Origin: DATGKR01 sp035294565
GTDB taxonomy: Bacteria; Actinomycetota; Acidimicrobiia; Acidimicrobiales; Palsa-688
Direction: 5' to 3'
NCBI GenBank assembly: GCA_035294565.1
Contig: DATGKR010000076.1
Location: forward strand, 1-13,199
Length of the DNA: 13,199 bases
The stretch's first letter is position 1, and every line of letters starts with the position of its first letter. A model generated the notes under the pieces. It searched no databases. It was not told where the DNA came from and worked only from the letters and a program-made list of their open reading frames with translations. The translations under genes and the position numbers were made by a program. Below are positions 11,481 to 13,199 of the stretch, in pieces.

Positions 11481-12376
11481 CCGCCCAGCGCGAAGTCGGC
11501 TATCAGGGCCGCCAGTTCCAAAGGGGCGTCGCCCTGCACGGAGTGACCGGCGTCGGCGACGTGCTCCACACGAGCCGACGGCTGGCGTCGCAGGACCTCC
11601 GACTCGTCGGCGTCGTCGACGACAGAGCCGGGACGCATGCCGCGCACGAGCATCAAAGGGACGTTGAGACCCGACATCGTGTCCCACAGCGTCCCGAAGC
11701 TCTGCAGACGCGCTTTCGGGTCGAAGGGGCCGCCGCGATGCCGGGCCCAGCGCCACACCCAGGTGCCGTCCTCCAGCTGGACGGCGTTGTGGAGGATCCC
11801 GCGACGGAGGGAGGAGACGCTTCGTGTGGGGTTGTGCTCGACCGTGCGGGCGAGAAGGGCGTCGAAGTCGGGGAAGGTGGCCGGCCCGTTCACGAACTCG
11901 GATATCGCCCTCGACTTCTCCTGGTTCACCCCGGGTGTCACGTCGACGAGGACCAGCTTTCGGACCAGCTCCGGGCGGAGCCCGGCGAGGGCGAGGGAGG
12001 TGAGGCCGCCGAGGGACATGCCCACGACGGCCACCGCCTCGGGGGCTAGCCGCTCGACCGCCACCGCGACATCCGCCGCCATGTCGAACGGCTCCAGGGA
12101 GCCGGCGCGGCCGCCGTCGGAATGCCCGTGGCCGGGAAGGTCGACCGCCAGGGCCGGACGGTCCAGCGCCAGGAGGACCGTGTCCCAGGTATGGGCGTTC
12201 TGCGCCCCGCCGTGCAAGAAGACGAGCTCCGCAGGGCCTGCACCCCAGGCGAGACAACTGAGACGGCGGCCGTCGCCCAGATCCACCGCCTCGCGGCTCA
12301 CCAGGGGCTGCTTGTAGGGGATGCCGAACTCCTCTGCGTTCTCCTGGAACATCGAGAACTCGTCGTACTCGATCAT
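11477..12376 (-). CDS. Alpha/beta hydrolase
   Basis: 299 aa from the ATG at 12374-12376. The alpha/beta-hydrolase fold is clear: oxyanion HGG at 55-57 (LVFLHGGAQNAHTWD), DLPGHGHSD (79-87), nucleophile elbow GMSLGG with Ser121, an acid candidate near Asp254 (MRPGSVVDDAD) and the catalytic His278 in AGHSVQGD. Such enzymes hydrolyse esters, lactones or C-C bonds; the substrate is not deducible. An N-terminal ~35-residue segment (IEYDEFSMFQENAEEFGIPY) is characteristic of its subfamily and supports this start. A longer form from ATG 12406 is possible. TACGGT lies 8 nt before the ATG. It is convergent with and overlaps DUF1918 by 4 bp. Confidence 0.9.
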   Translation of the reverse strand: MIEYDEFSMFQENAEEFGIPYKQPLVSREAVDLGDGRRLSCLAWGAGPAELVFLHGGAQNAHTWDTVLLALDRPALAVDLPGHGHSDGGRAGSLEPFDMAADVAVAVERLAPEAVAVVGMSLGGLTSLALAGLRPELVRKLVLVDVTPGVNQEKSRAISEFVNGPATFPDFDALLARTVEHNPTRSVSSLRRGILHNAVQLEDGTWVWRWARHRGGPFDPKARLQSFGTLWDTMSGLNVPLMLVRGMRPGSVVDDADESEVLRRQPSARVEHVADAGHSVQGDAPLELAALIADFALGG

Positions 12377-12384
12377 CGCCCACC

Positions 12385-12390
12385 ACCGTA
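12385..12390 (-). promoter_or_regulatory. Putative -10 for leaderless hydrolase mRNA
   Basis: TACGGT (TAnnnT) on the - strand ends exactly 8 nt before the hydrolase ATG at 12376. GGTGGG between them is poorly placed as Shine-Dalgarno. No -35 is seen. Confidence 0.35.
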
Positions 12391-12424
12391 GCGAGGCATC
12401 GCCCATTCGCCCAGCGCCAGGCCC

Positions 12425-12430
12425 GATAAT
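12425..12430 (+). promoter_or_regulatory. Putative -10 of the GAF-GGDEF gene
   Basis: GATAAT lies 8 nt before the TTG at 12439, the first possible start in this frame after the TAA at 12427-12429. It differs from TATAAT at the first base only. No -35 at standard spacing. Confidence 0.4.
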
Positions 12431-12438
12431 GGGTCGCG

Positions 12439-13199
12439 TTGACCCCCCCTGGCATCCCCGTCCTCATATCGGCCATACAGGAGCTCTCCGTCGCCCGCTC
12501 CCGGGCGGAGATCCATCGGGCGATCAAGAAGGCGGCTCGAAGGGTCAACGGAGCCGACGGCTCGACGCTGGCGGTGCGCTCGGGCGAGCTTTGCGTGTAC
12601 GTCGAGCAGGACGGGATCGGCCCGGACATCACCGGCAGGAAGGTGCCTCTCGGAACGTGCATCAGCGGGTGGGCGATCGCCAACCGATGCCCGGCGGTCG
12701 TCGACGACGTCCGCTCGGATGGCCGGGTCGGCCCCGACGGCTTCGGCCCTGGCTCGGCCACGAGCGTCGTGGTCGTGCCGGTTCGCGTCTCCGATCCGGT
12801 CGCCGCGATCGCCAACTACTGGCTCGGCCGCCATCCCCCGAGCGACGAGGAGGTGTCGCTGCTGCAGGCCCTTGCCGATGCCATGTCCGTCGCCTTGGAG
12901 AGCGTCGCCGCCCGGTCGCGCCTGGAGGAGAGGGTGCGGGAGCGCACCGCCGAGCTGCAGAGGGCGAACGCGAGGCTGGAACGGGAGGTAGCGGAGAGGA
13001 GGAAGGCGGAGGAGCAGATCCGGGAGTTGTCCCTCACCGACGAGCTGACGGGCCTCTACAACCGCCGCGGCTTCATGGTCCTGGCCTCCCAGGAGCTCAA
13101 GGTGCTCGAGAGGTCGGGGCGCCGGGGCCTGCTCGTCTACGTCGACCTCGACGGTCTCAAGCGGACCAACGACTCCCGCGGCCACCAGGCGGGCGACCG
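12439..13199 (+). CDS. GAF-GGDEF signalling protein (diguanylate cyclase-like), 3' partial
   Basis: 253 codons visible; the frame runs off the window. Residues about 15-155 form a GAF sensor domain (ELSVARSRAEIHRAIKKAARRVNGADGSTLAVRSG; GTCISGWAIANRCPAVVDDVRSD; ANYWLGRHPPSDEEVSLLQALADAMSVALE). About 158-195 is a charged coiled coil (LEERVRERTAELQRANARLE). Then the GGDEF domain begins: LTDELTGLYNRRGF and VYVDLDGLKRTNDSRGHQAGD. The GGDEF active-site motif itself lies beyond the edge, so cyclase activity and any C-terminal EAL domain cannot be judged. The start is TTG at 12439, the only candidate upstream of the GAF domain after an in-frame stop, without Shine-Dalgarno. Divergent from the hydrolase. 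Confidence 0.85.
   Translation, partial: MTPPGIPVLISAIQELSVARSRAEIHRAIKKAARRVNGADGSTLAVRSGELCVYVEQDGIGPDITGRKVPLGTCISGWAIANRCPAVVDDVRSDGRVGPDGFGPGSATSVVVVPVRVSDPVAAIANYWLGRHPPSDEEVSLLQALADAMSVALESVAARSRLEERVRERTAELQRANARLEREVAERRKAEEQIRELSLTDELTGLYNRRGFMVLASQELKVLERSGRRGLLVYVDLDGLKRTNDSRGHQAGD

Noticed and set aside
11082..12815. 577-codon open frame on the - strand across DUF1918, hydrolase and GAF gene
   Set aside because: It crosses several recognised genes in the wrong frame and its composition is random-looking.

Overview
The window is GC-rich DNA from an actinobacterium. The signs are a DivIVA-domain protein, DUF3817 and DUF1918 proteins, frequent GTG/TTG starts, TAnnnT-type -10 elements, and the block tRNA-Thr / tRNA-Met / rpmG ... 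tRNA-Trp / secE / nusG / rplK / rplA ... rplJ / rplL. An uncultured Acidimicrobiia-like lineage is my guess; the sequence alone does not prove it.

Left part (1-3306, + strand): two urease accessory genes, ureF and ureD, form the end of a urease operon whose other genes would lie to the left or elsewhere. A 465-bp stretch without a convincing gene follows. It holds the most striking non-coding object here, a 39-bp-arm inverted repeat at 1956-2040. Next comes a DivIVA-domain coiled-coil protein with a long disordered tail.

Centre (3462-10130, all - strand, read right to left): a translation and secretion cluster. tRNA-Thr(GGU) and tRNA-Met(CAU) precede rpmG (L33). An ECF sigma factor follows, apparently starting at CTG and overlapping the rpmG stop, then a zinc-type anti-sigma factor with one membrane span, an unrecognised 147-aa protein and tRNA-Trp(CCA). 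The order then runs secE, nusG, rplK (L11), rplA (L1). The usual rplA-rplJ junction is broken by two membrane-protein genes: a two-span protein with an octa/nonapeptide repeat tail, and a DUF3817 protein. rplJ (L10) and rplL (L7/L12) close the block, with their own probable -10 element (inside the end of the DUF3817 gene) and an L10-type leader.

Right part (10160-13199): a GNAT acetyltransferase, a PrxQ/Bcp peroxiredoxin and a DUF1918 protein on the + strand. A convergent alpha/beta hydrolase shares a CTAG with DUF1918 so that both stop codons overlap. A divergent GAF + GGDEF signalling protein runs off the right edge.

Two themes recur. Short tandem or direct duplications appear at many independent places: between ureF and ureD, around the divIVA stop, between divIVA and rplL, in the rplJ tail, in the two-span membrane protein, in the tRNA-Trp trailer, and before DUF1918. 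Several genes without a Shine-Dalgarno have a TAnnnT-like hexamer exactly 8 nt before the start codon, which suggests leaderless mRNAs. No complete new defence or mobile system is visible. The best leads are the inverted repeat, the rpmG-sigma-anti-sigma linkage and the two-gene insertion in the ribosomal operon.
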